Origin: Jatrophihabitans sp.
GTDB taxonomy: Bacteria; Actinomycetota; Actinomycetes; Mycobacteriales; Jatrophihabitantaceae
Assembly (NCBI GenBank): GCA_025966255.1
Contig: JAOPVG010000582.1
Location: forward strand, 1-8,969
Direction of reading: 5' to 3'
Length of the DNA stretch: 8,969 bases
The notes beneath the pieces are model-generated. The model was not told the origin of the DNA and searched no databases. It saw nothing but the letters and a program-made list of their open reading frames with translations. The translations under genes were made by a program, and so were the position numbers. Within the stretch, counting starts at the first letter, position 1; each line of letters opens with the position of its first letter. This document shows positions 1 to 5,818 of this stretch, one piece after another.

Positions 1-6
1 GCGTAG

Positions 7-1404
7 TCAGGACGCCTGGCTCACCGTCGACATGTTGAAGTCCGGCACGCGCAGCGGCGGCATCGCGGTGCGGCGGAAGTCGTCGCTCCACTCGCGCGGG
101 AGCGTGGGTTCGGTGCGGCCCACCTCCGTCGTGCGGCCGAGCAGGCCGATCGGCGACTCGTTGAAGCGGAAGTTGTTCACCGCGCCCTGCACCTCGCCGT
201 TCTCGACGAGGTAGACGCCGTCGCGGGTGAGCCCGGTGAGCAGCAGGGTCTGCGGGTCGACCTCGCGGATGTACCAGAGGCAGGTCAGCAGCAGACCGCG
301 CTCGGTGCCGGCGATCATCTCCTCGAGGCTCGCTCCGCCCGCTCCGCCCGCTCCGCCCGAAAGGATGAGGTTGTCGACGTACGGCCGGGGCGTCGTGTGC
401 GTCCGCTCGGCCCACGAACGGGTGCGGATGAGATCGGTGAGCGTGCCGTCGCTGATCCAGGACGTCGCATCCACCGGGAAGCCGTTGTCGAAGACCGACT
501 GCAACCCGCCGTAGGAGGCGGCGGCGATCTCGAACGGTGGGCACTGCAATCCGAGCTCGGCCGGGTCGGAGCGCAGCGTGAGCGGCTGCGGTGCGAGCTT
601 CTCGCCGATCCGGGTGCCGCCGCCGCTCGCGGCGTACACGTTGCGGCCTTCCTCGGCATCGCGGGCCGAGGCGGTCCAGTACGCGTAGATCATCAGATCG
701 GCCACGGCCGACGGCGGCAGGATCGTCTCGTACCGGCCGGCGGGCAGGTCGATGCGCGTCTTCGCCCAGTCCAACCGCTGCTCGAGTGCCGCAGTCACCG
801 CCGCGACGTCCACGTCGGTGAAGTCGCGGGTGTGCAGGCCCGACCACGCCGAGCGGGCGAGGTCGGCCGACTTGCCGTTGACCTCGAGGCGGCCGTCGGG
901 CTGGTCGAAGCGGCGGCGCAGCCCGGTGGACGTGCCGAGGAAGTAGGACGTCATCTGATGCTCGGCGAATCCGTAGAGCAGCCGCTCCGTGCTCGACCAC
1001 CGTGTGAACGCCGCGCCGAGCGCGGGCGCGAACTGCTCGAACACGGCCACGCTCGTCTCGGCCGGATCGGCGTCCCAGTCGTCGTCGTGCGGGTAGGGCG
1101 CGACGAGCGGGCAGGCGTCGTCGGCCGGGTCGGCATCGCGGCCGGCGTCCTCCGAGGCCCGCACCAGGTCGTCGACTTCCTCGAGGGTGCTGATCGACCG
1201 CGTGACCACGCCGGCGCGGGTGCCGTCCGCGCGGTCGAAGGTCGAGATCACGGTGAGCGAGCGCGACCGCATCTGCCCGTTGGTGGTGAGCGAGTTGGCC
1301 GCCCACCGCAGGTTGGTTTCGGTGTGCTCGGACGCGATCACGATGCAGCCGTCGGCCGTCGAGGCCGCAAGTGCGGCCTCGGTGATCTCCTGGGGTGCGC
1401 CCAT
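7..1404 (-). CDS. tldE: TldE/PmbA-family subunit of TldD/TldE metallopeptidase
   Basis: Non-catalytic partner of TldD. In studied bacteria the two form a heterodimeric cytosolic zinc peptidase that trims unfolded peptides such as the microcin B17 leader and the CcdA antitoxin; the substrate here is unknown. The 465-residue product has the usual family length. It lacks the HExxxH motif that TldD carries, as expected for TldE. Recognisable stretches are the N-terminal region with EHTETNLRWAANSLTTNG (residues 26-43) and the C-terminal core TCLWYIREVDPQTLLLTG (374-391) followed by DGVYLVENGEVQGAVNNFRFNES. The ATG at 1404 sits one base after the tldD stop, and a GAGGGGGG tract (1413-1420, inside the end of tldD) lies eight bases upstream as ribosome-binding site, so translation is probably coupled. 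A Gly/Gly/Ala triplet repeat (residues 350-358) sits just before the core. The family call is firm; the substrate is not. Confidence 0.93.
   Translation of the reverse strand: MGAPQEITEAALAASTADGCIVIASEHTETNLRWAANSLTTNGQMRSRSLTVISTFDRADGTRAGVVTRSISTLEEVDDLVRASEDAGRDADPADDACPLVAPYPHDDDWDADPAETSVAVFEQFAPALGAAFTRWSSTERLLYGFAEHQMTSYFLGTSTGLRRRFDQPDGRLEVNGKSADLARSAWSGLHTRDFTDVDVAAVTAALEQRLDWAKTRIDLPAGRYETILPPSAVADLMIYAYWTASARDAEEGRNVYAASGGGTRIGEKLAPQPLTLRSDPAELGLQCPPFEIAAASYGGLQSVFDNGFPVDATSWISDGTLTDLIRTRSWAERTHTTPRPYVDNLILSGGAGGAGGASLEEMIAGTERGLLLTCLWYIREVDPQTLLLTGLTRDGVYLVENGEVQGAVNNFRFNESPIGLLGRTTEVGRTEPTLPREWSDDFRRTAMPPLRVPDFNMSTVSQAS
332..358. repeat. Three perfect 9-base tandem repeats inside tldE
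   Basis: The unit GCTCCGCCC (plus strand) occurs three times without interruption at 332-340, 341-349 and 350-358. On the coding strand it encodes repeated Gly-Gly-Ala (residues 350-358), probably a flexible loop. Because the unit is nine bases long, copy-number changes would leave the reading frame intact. Confidence 0.9.
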
Positions 1405-1405
1405 A

Positions 1406-2947
1406 TCAGCGACCCCCCTCGCTCTTGGTGTTCAGGATGTTGATACCGCGGAACAACGCCGCGGGGCAGCCGTGCGACACGGCGGCTATCTGCCCGGGCT
1501 GGCCCTTCCCGCAGTTGAACGCTCCGCCGAGCACGAACGTCTGCGGACCGCCGACCGCCTCCATCGCACCCCAGAAGTCCGTCGTGGTGGCCTGATACGC
1601 GACGTCGCTCAACTGCCCGACTATGCGGCCGTTCTCGATGCGGTGGAACTGCTGCCCGGTGAACTGGAAGTTGAACCGCTGCATGTCGATCGACCACGAG
1701 CGGTCGCCCTTGATCAGGATGCCGCGCTCGACCTCGCCGATCAGCTCGTCCAGCGACGGTCCGTTCTCGGCCGGTTGCAACGTCACGTTGGCCATCCGCT
1801 GCAGTTGGATGTGACCGGACGAGTCGGCGTAGGCGCAGCCGTTGGACCGCCCGCCGGCCTCGCCCAACGCGGCCGCATTCGCCTGCGCCATCTGCCGATT
1901 GAGTTGATAGCCGACCAGCACGCCGTCGCGGACGATGTCGAACTGCTGCCCGAGAACACCTTCGTCGTCGTAACCGACCGTGGCCAGTCCGTGCTCGACG
2001 GTGCGGTCGCCCGTCACGTTCATCACGCCGCTGCCGTACTGCAGCGACCCGAGCTTGTCGATGGTGGCGAAGGACGTCCCGGCGTAAGCGGCCTCGTACC
2101 CGAGTGCCCGATCGAGCTCGGTGGCGTGCCCGATCGATTCGTGGATCGTCAGCCAGAGGTTGGACGGATCAATGACGAGGTCGTACCTGCCAGGCTCGAC
2201 GCTGGGTGCCTTCGCGTGTTCCATGAGCAGACCGGGAAGCTCGGCGATCTCGGCGTCGAAGTCCCAGCCCGTCCCGATGAGGTACTCCCAGCCCCGTCCG
2301 ACCGGTGGGGCCAGGGTGCGCATCGACGAGAACGTGCCGGCGCCGCGGTCGACATTCACCGCGGTGAACTCGGGATGCAGGCGCACGCGCTGCTGGGTGG
2401 TCATCGTGCCGGACGTGTCGGCGTAGAACTTGTTCTCTCGCACTTGCATCAGCGAGGCATCGACGTGATCGACGCCATCGGCCGCCAGCAACCGTTCGGA
2501 CAGATCGGCCAGCCGGGCGATGCGCTCGGCGTCGGGCACGTCGAACGGATCGATGTCATAGGCCGACACCCAGGTGACGTCGTCGTAGACCTGCTCCGGC
2601 GCGAGCTCGACCGGCTGGCTGCTGAGCACGCGGCTCACCTTCGCCGTCGCCACGGCCTGCTCCGCGAGCGCCTTCGCGGCTTCGGCCGTGCGGGCAATGC
2701 CACTGGCGAAGCCCCACGTGCCGTCGTGCACCACGCGCACCGCGAGCCCGACGTCCTCGCTGTCGCTTGTCGAGTCGAGGTGTCCGTCGCGGAGCCGCAG
2801 CCGGCCGGTGCGGGTGCGTTCCAGGCGGAAGTCGGCGTGCTCCGCGCCCAGCTCCTGCGCACGCTCGAGGGCAGCGCCGGCCAGGCCACGGGCGGGCATC
2901 GCCAGGAAGGAGGAGTCGACATCCGGCATGGGGAGGAACCTACTCAT
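1406..2947 (-). CDS. tldD: TldD-family zinc metallopeptidase, catalytic subunit
   Basis: Catalytic half of the TldD/TldE peptidase, which degrades or matures unfolded peptides in the cytosol. The 513-residue product carries HESIGH (His269, Glu270, His274), the family HExxxH metal site, followed by the typical ELDRALGYEAAYAGTSF. A cysteine in FNCGKGQPGQ (Cys479) matches the third zinc ligand known from TldD structures. The N-terminal half (about residues 20-250) is the TldD/PmbA N-terminal domain, containing the LRLRDGHLDSTSDSEDVGLAVRV stretch in which exposed strands align in this family. I start it at ATG 2947 (MSRFLPMPDV) because upstream sequence in frame runs into the divergent ptpA gene and looks unrelated; ATG 2929 (MPDVDSSFL) is an alternative. 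No Shine-Dalgarno is obvious, so a leaderless or very short-leader transcript is possible. It is followed after one base by tldE. Confidence 0.95.
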   Translation of the reverse strand: MSRFLPMPDVDSSFLAMPARGLAGAALERAQELGAEHADFRLERTRTGRLRLRDGHLDSTSDSEDVGLAVRVVHDGTWGFASGIARTAEAAKALAEQAVATAKVSRVLSSQPVELAPEQVYDDVTWVSAYDIDPFDVPDAERIARLADLSERLLAADGVDHVDASLMQVRENKFYADTSGTMTTQQRVRLHPEFTAVNVDRGAGTFSSMRTLAPPVGRGWEYLIGTGWDFDAEIAELPGLLMEHAKAPSVEPGRYDLVIDPSNLWLTIHESIGHATELDRALGYEAAYAGTSFATIDKLGSLQYGSGVMNVTGDRTVEHGLATVGYDDEGVLGQQFDIVRDGVLVGYQLNRQMAQANAAALGEAGGRSNGCAYADSSGHIQLQRMANVTLQPAENGPSLDELIGEVERGILIKGDRSWSIDMQRFNFQFTGQQFHRIENGRIVGQLSDVAYQATTTDFWGAMEAVGGPQTFVLGGAFNCGKGQPGQIAAVSHGCPAALFRGINILNTKSEGGR

Positions 2948-2959
2948 ATCCGCACTTGC

Positions 2960-2965
2960 GACACT
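2960..2965 (+). promoter_or_regulatory. Candidate -10 element for a leaderless ptpA transcript
   Basis: GACACT lies six bases before the GTG start of ptpA, and no Shine-Dalgarno precedes the start. It matches the actinobacterial TAnnnT -10 pattern except for G at the first position. The spacing would place the transcription start at or next to the G of GTG. The same bases read CAGTG/T-like on the other strand, 13 bases before the tldD ATG, so the two genes may share this short DNA segment. This rests on pattern and spacing only. Confidence 0.35.
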
Positions 2966-2971
2966 GGGCGA

Positions 2972-3523
2972 GTGCTGTCTTCGCCGGTTCGGGTCTGCTT
3001 CGTGTGCTCGGGCAACATCTGCCGATCCCCAACCGCCGAGGTGGTGATGGGCGTACTTGCGGCCGAGGCCGGACTCGCCGACCTCGTCGACGTCGACAGT
3101 TCGGGCACCGGGTCGTGGCACACAGGCGACGACATGGACCGACGCTCGCGGGAGACGCTCGAGAAAGCCGGCTACCAGCCCGTCCGGCACGTCGCCAAGC
3201 AGTTCCGGGCCGAGGACTTCGCCGACCGGGACGTCGTGGTGGCGCTCGACACCGGTCACTACGACGTGCTGTGGTGGCTGGCCGTCGAGACCCCTGACGT
3301 CGAGGCGTCCCGCGCGAAGATCGTCAGGCTGCGTGCGTTCGATCCGGAACTGGGCAGCGGCGAGGACCCTGACGTGCGCGACCCGTACTACGGCAAGTCC
3401 GGTGGCTTCACCGAAGTCCTCGCTCAGGTGGAGCGCAGCTGCGCCAACCTGCTCACCGCGATCCAGCGGGCTGTCGAGTCAGGGTCGGATCTCGTTCAGC
3501 AGGACGAGAGCCCGCCCTTGTAG
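2972..3523 (+). CDS. ptpA: PtpA-like low-molecular-weight protein-tyrosine phosphatase
   Basis: Hydrolyses phosphotyrosine through a cysteinyl-phosphate intermediate. The signature P-loop CSGNICRS is at residues 12-19, with nucleophile Cys12 and phosphate-binding Arg18. SSGTGSWH (43-50) carries the substrate-pocket Trp, and DPYY (137-140) supplies the general-acid Asp137 in the family's D-P-Y-Y loop. Pattern and length resemble Mycobacterium tuberculosis PtpA. The 183-residue product has a tail of roughly 20 residues beyond the usual domain; its last eight or nine codons overlap the end of the convergent peptidase gene. I chose GTG 2972 because it puts the first strand (VRVCFVCSG) close to the N-terminus, as in the family; earlier in-frame starts would run through tldD. 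No kinase partner (PtkA) or cob genes are next to it here. An arsenate reductase of the same fold is unlikely given the DPYY loop. Confidence 0.92.
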   Translation: MLSSPVRVCFVCSGNICRSPTAEVVMGVLAAEAGLADLVDVDSSGTGSWHTGDDMDRRSRETLEKAGYQPVRHVAKQFRAEDFADRDVVVALDTGHYDVLWWLAVETPDVEASRAKIVRLRAFDPELGSGEDPDVRDPYYGKSGGFTEVLAQVERSCANLLTAIQRAVESGSDLVQQDESPPL

Positions 3524-4956
3524 CCCTTGACGAAGGCCTGGATCCGATCGAGGCCGGTGGAGCCGCGCTCGTCGTAGGACCCCTTCATGAGGTCCGTGTT
3601 GAGCAGCGTGGAGACGGCTTCGTCGAGGTCGGAGGGCGACAGCAAGAGGTCCTTCGTCGCGCCGGGATCGCTCGCGAGATTGACGTCCTTCGCGTAGGCG
3701 CCGGCGTAGCAGACCGCCGCGATCAGCGCGGCCTTGTCGTCCAAGGTCCGCTTGAAGAGCTGGTGCCGCACCGCCATCCCCCAGCCGATGGCAAACAACG
3801 TGCCTGGGGCGAAGTCGGCCGGTTGGTTGAAGACCAGCTTCACGTTGCCCGTCGTCTGCTCGACATTGACGTCGGGCAGGCTGTTGTATGCCTTCTCCGC
3901 GAACGACGTACTGAAGTCCACGGTGTTGTCGTCGAGGCAGTAGAAGAACGTGGTCGGCGGTGTGGACGGGCACTTGGGTGAGTCGGTCGCAACGATCTTC
4001 ACCGGCGTGAACGTCTTGCTGATCGACTTCGCCGCGCCGGTCCAGAACCGGTTCAGGTCGCGGACGAGCGAGCCGCCTGGGGCGACCGTGTCGGTCAGCG
4101 AGGCGTTGCCGCCGGCGCTGTAGTCCTTCGGGTCAGTGAAGGGACGCTCGGTGAACGTCCGGTTGAAGTAGGTCTTCGAGAAGCAATAGGTGACGCCCTT
4201 GTCGAGGCCGTCGGCCAACGCTGAGAGCCGGTCGAAGCCGTTGCCGTGCGAGATCTCGGCGATCGTGCCGGGCGTGGAGTCGCGGCCGTCGAGGAACCCT
4301 GCGAGTGCGTCGTCGATCTTCTGCGGAGTGACGTCGCGGAAGTGCGGATTCTGTTGATCGAGGGCCGACCTGGCCCACGCGCCCGCGGCGCAGTCGGCCT
4401 GGGACTCGGTGAAGATCGTCTTGGGCCGATTGTCGAAGACGCCCAGCCGGTAGCTGATCGCGTGTCCGAACTCGTGGGCGAAGACGAGCGCGACCATCAG
4501 GGTGCCGTACTGCTTGGCGAGTTGGGCGAACAAGTGGGTATCGGCGCGATCCCAGGCGATCGAATCGTCCAACAGGCAGAACGCGCCGTTGTCGATGATG
4601 AAGGTCGCGCTCGACTTGATGCAGGCGTTCTTACCGGCCGGGCCGGACACCTCGTGCGTGCGGGCGACCGCGAGACCGTCGACCGAGTACAGGCCGCCCT
4701 TGAGTGGCGTCAGCGGCTTGCCACCGGACACCTTCGGGTAGTTGATCTTCCAGAACGCTTCGATGTCGCTGAGTGCGTTCTTGACCGACGTGTCGAAGGT
4801 GCTATTGGGGTCCGAGCCGATCACGTTCAGATTCGCGTTGGGGGCGTTCTCGGTACTCGGCTGGCCGTTGAGCACAGTGCCGCACGCCGAAAGCGCCAGG
4901 CCGGTCGTCGCTACGAGCGAAACAACCCACATCCACCGACTGGACGGTTTCCGCAC
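3496..4956 (-). CDS. Lipoprotein neutral zinc metallopeptidase (YpfJ-like)
   Basis: Predicted zinc peptidase anchored outside the membrane. From the GTG start the product has 486 residues: basic N-terminus (RKPSSR), hydrophobic segment (residues 9-24), then lipobox LSAC with lipidation at Cys25. The catalytic motif HEFGH (His161, Glu162, His165) is followed 19 residues later by ESQADC (Glu184 to Cys189), matching the E-x-QAD-C motif of the YpfJ-type neutral zinc metallopeptidases (Pfam PF04228), whose Glu is the expected third ligand. Eight further cysteines (112, 127, 189, 258, 329, 340, 416, 486) suggest disulfides in the exported protein; the last residue is Cys. A start at ATG 5070 is open, but GTG 4956 has a good GGGAGG site eight bases upstream and gives a proper signal peptide, so I prefer it. 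The gene overlaps the convergent ptpA by 28 bases. Substrate and physiological role are unknown. Confidence 0.86.
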   Translation of the reverse strand: MRKPSSRWMWVVSLVATTGLALSACGTVLNGQPSTENAPNANLNVIGSDPNSTFDTSVKNALSDIEAFWKINYPKVSGGKPLTPLKGGLYSVDGLAVARTHEVSGPAGKNACIKSSATFIIDNGAFCLLDDSIAWDRADTHLFAQLAKQYGTLMVALVFAHEFGHAISYRLGVFDNRPKTIFTESQADCAAGAWARSALDQQNPHFRDVTPQKIDDALAGFLDGRDSTPGTIAEISHGNGFDRLSALADGLDKGVTYCFSKTYFNRTFTERPFTDPKDYSAGGNASLTDTVAPGGSLVRDLNRFWTGAAKSISKTFTPVKIVATDSPKCPSTPPTTFFYCLDDNTVDFSTSFAEKAYNSLPDVNVEQTTGNVKLVFNQPADFAPGTLFAIGWGMAVRHQLFKRTLDDKAALIAAVCYAGAYAKDVNLASDPGATKDLLLSPSDLDEAVSTLLNTDLMKGSYDERGSTGLDRIQAFVKGYKGGLSSC

Positions 4957-4964
4957 AGTTGCTG

Positions 4965-4970
4965 CCTCCC
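4965..4970 (-). promoter_or_regulatory. Ribosome-binding site deciding the peptidase start
   Basis: On the minus strand GGGAGG lies eight bases before GTG 4956. It is one of the clearest Shine-Dalgarno sequences in the window, and is why the peptidase is started at this GTG rather than at the upstream ATG at 5070. Confidence 0.75.
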
Positions 4971-4988
4971 AGTCGCTGGTTTCGGCGC

Positions 4989-4994
4989 AGTGTA
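4989..4994 (-). promoter_or_regulatory. Candidate -10 element for the zinc peptidase gene
   Basis: On the minus strand TACACT fits TAnnnT and would start transcription about 26 bases before GTG 4956, leaving room for the ribosome-binding site. No good -35 hexamer is visible 16-18 bases upstream. A small inverted repeat, CGCAT-N5-ATGCG (4997-5011), lies directly upstream of it and could bind a regulator. Confidence 0.35.
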
Positions 4995-5011
4995 AACGCA
5001 TTGGGCATGCG

Positions 5012-5048
5012 GTCGCGGTGTATCCGGCAGAGTCGCGGTGTATCCGGC
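5012..5048. repeat. Perfect 17-base direct repeat in a divergent promoter region
   Basis: GTCGCGGTGTATCCGGC occurs at 5012-5028 and again at 5032-5048, separated by three bases (AGA), giving a period of 20 bases, close to two turns of the helix. It sits between the divergently transcribed peptidase and membrane-protein genes and covers the expected -35 to -15 region of the latter. It may be a two-site operator or simply a short tandem duplication. Confidence 0.9.
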
Positions 5049-5056
5049 CGATTTGC

Positions 5057-5062
5057 GAGACT
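5057..5062 (+). promoter_or_regulatory. Candidate -10 element for a leaderless membrane-protein transcript
   Basis: GAGACT is six bases before the ATG at 5069, the same spacing as seen before ptpA and the thioesterase gene, and no Shine-Dalgarno is visible in front of this ATG. It deviates from TAnnnT at the first base. The call is weak on its own and gains a little from the repeated spacing. Confidence 0.3.
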
Positions 5063-5068
5063 GGTTGC

Positions 5069-5818
5069 ATGGGACGGCACTCGGCCCCCGCCGACGACGA
5101 CGCGCCGGATCGCGCTGCCGTCGCCGTCTGGACCCTCCGCGAGCGCTACGGCCGGTCTGTGGCGCCTGCGGACGAGGCGGCCTCGGTGGCGGCTGAGCCC
5201 GAGTCCGTAGCCCTCGCGGAGCCTCCGAACGAGGGCATCGAGCTCCTCGACGACGTCCTGACCGAACCGCCCGCAGGGCCGATTGCGCGGTCGGTGCCCG
5301 AGGCGGTCACCGAACAGATACCTGCGATCACCGAACCGGTCACCGAGCAGATCCCGCCGATCATCGAACCGTCCGCTCCCGACGAACCCCCGGCCGCGGT
5401 CACCGAACAGATCCCGGCGATCGTCGGCCCGAAGCCCGGTCCGGGATCGATGACCGAAGCCGCTGCCTTCGAAACGACTGCGTCCGGACCCGTGGCGTCC
5501 GCGGCGGCCGACCAGCCGGCCACGGCGACCGGTCCGCACAAGGCGGGCCACTCGACGTCCGCCGACGCCGCGCTGATCCGCCATCATTCGGACGTCCGGG
5601 CCCGGTGCGCCGCCGGAGTGGTGGTGCCGTTCGTCCTTTATGTCGTGGTGCTCGTGGCGGTCGGCAGCTTCCGGATTTCGACGTTCCTGCTCTGGATCTG
5701 GATCCCGCTCGTCACAGCCGGCGTGCTCGTCGGGCAGTTCCTCGACGCCGGACACCGCCGGTACGACCTCGCCGCCCCGCCGGTCGAATCTCCTACCGAA
5801 CCTTCAGACCGTCCTTGA
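5069..5818 (+). CDS. Two-helix membrane protein with Pro/Glu-rich TEQIP repeats, function unknown
   Basis: I do not recognise a function. The 249-residue product starts MGRHSAPADDD, a start I associate with actinobacterial hypothetical membrane proteins. Residues 1-170 are acidic and rich in Pro, Ala and Glu, probably disordered, and contain VTEQIP at 80-85, 91-96 and 111-116. Two hydrophobic segments follow (about 181-200 and 204-224), split by a short SFRIS link, with a charged C-terminal tail (AGHRRYDLAAPP). Arginines just before the first helix (VRARC) suggest that the long N-terminal part is cytoplasmic. I chose ATG 5069 because coding-like composition begins there; the frame upstream is intergenic and lies antisense to the peptidase signal peptide. 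No ribosome-binding site is visible. It is convergent with the CapA-family gene and overlaps it by 26 bases. A membrane scaffold or a signalling-type small protein are guesses only. Confidence 0.8.
   Translation: MGRHSAPADDDAPDRAAVAVWTLRERYGRSVAPADEAASVAAEPESVALAEPPNEGIELLDDVLTEPPAGPIARSVPEAVTEQIPAITEPVTEQIPPIIEPSAPDEPPAAVTEQIPAIVGPKPGPGSMTEAAAFETTASGPVASAAADQPATATGPHKAGHSTSADAALIRHHSDVRARCAAGVVVPFVLYVVVLVAVGSFRISTFLLWIWIPLVTAGVLVGQFLDAGHRRYDLAAPPVESPTEPSDRP
5306..5431 (+). repeat. Three in-frame VTEQIP repeats in the membrane protein
   Basis: An 11-residue unit, VTEQIP(A/P)I followed by three residues ending in Pro, occurs at residues 80-90, 91-101 and 111-121. The first two copies are directly adjacent (33-base period) and the third is nine residues further on. 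The DNA core GGTCACCGA(A/G)CAGAT is almost identical in all three, which suggests duplication rather than chance. Confidence 0.85.

Noticed and set aside
397..1443. 348-codon plus-strand open frame antisense to tldE
   Set aside because: Arg/Gly/Val-rich composition typical of GC-rich antisense shadows, and it lies opposite a recognisable TldE.
1187..2971. Very long plus-strand open frame continuous with ptpA, antisense to tldD
   Set aside because: It is the complement of a well-supported tldD with HExxxH and Cys motifs. The translated part shows no domain, and ptpA has its own natural start at 2972.
4246..4995. 249-codon plus-strand open frame inside the zinc peptidase gene
   Set aside because: Antisense to the HEFGH-containing coding sequence; no motif and shadow-like composition.
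4957..5070. Upstream extension of the zinc peptidase to ATG 5070
   Set aside because: It would add 38 residues before a good lipoprotein signal, cross the direct repeat, and ignore the GGGAGG site before GTG 4956.
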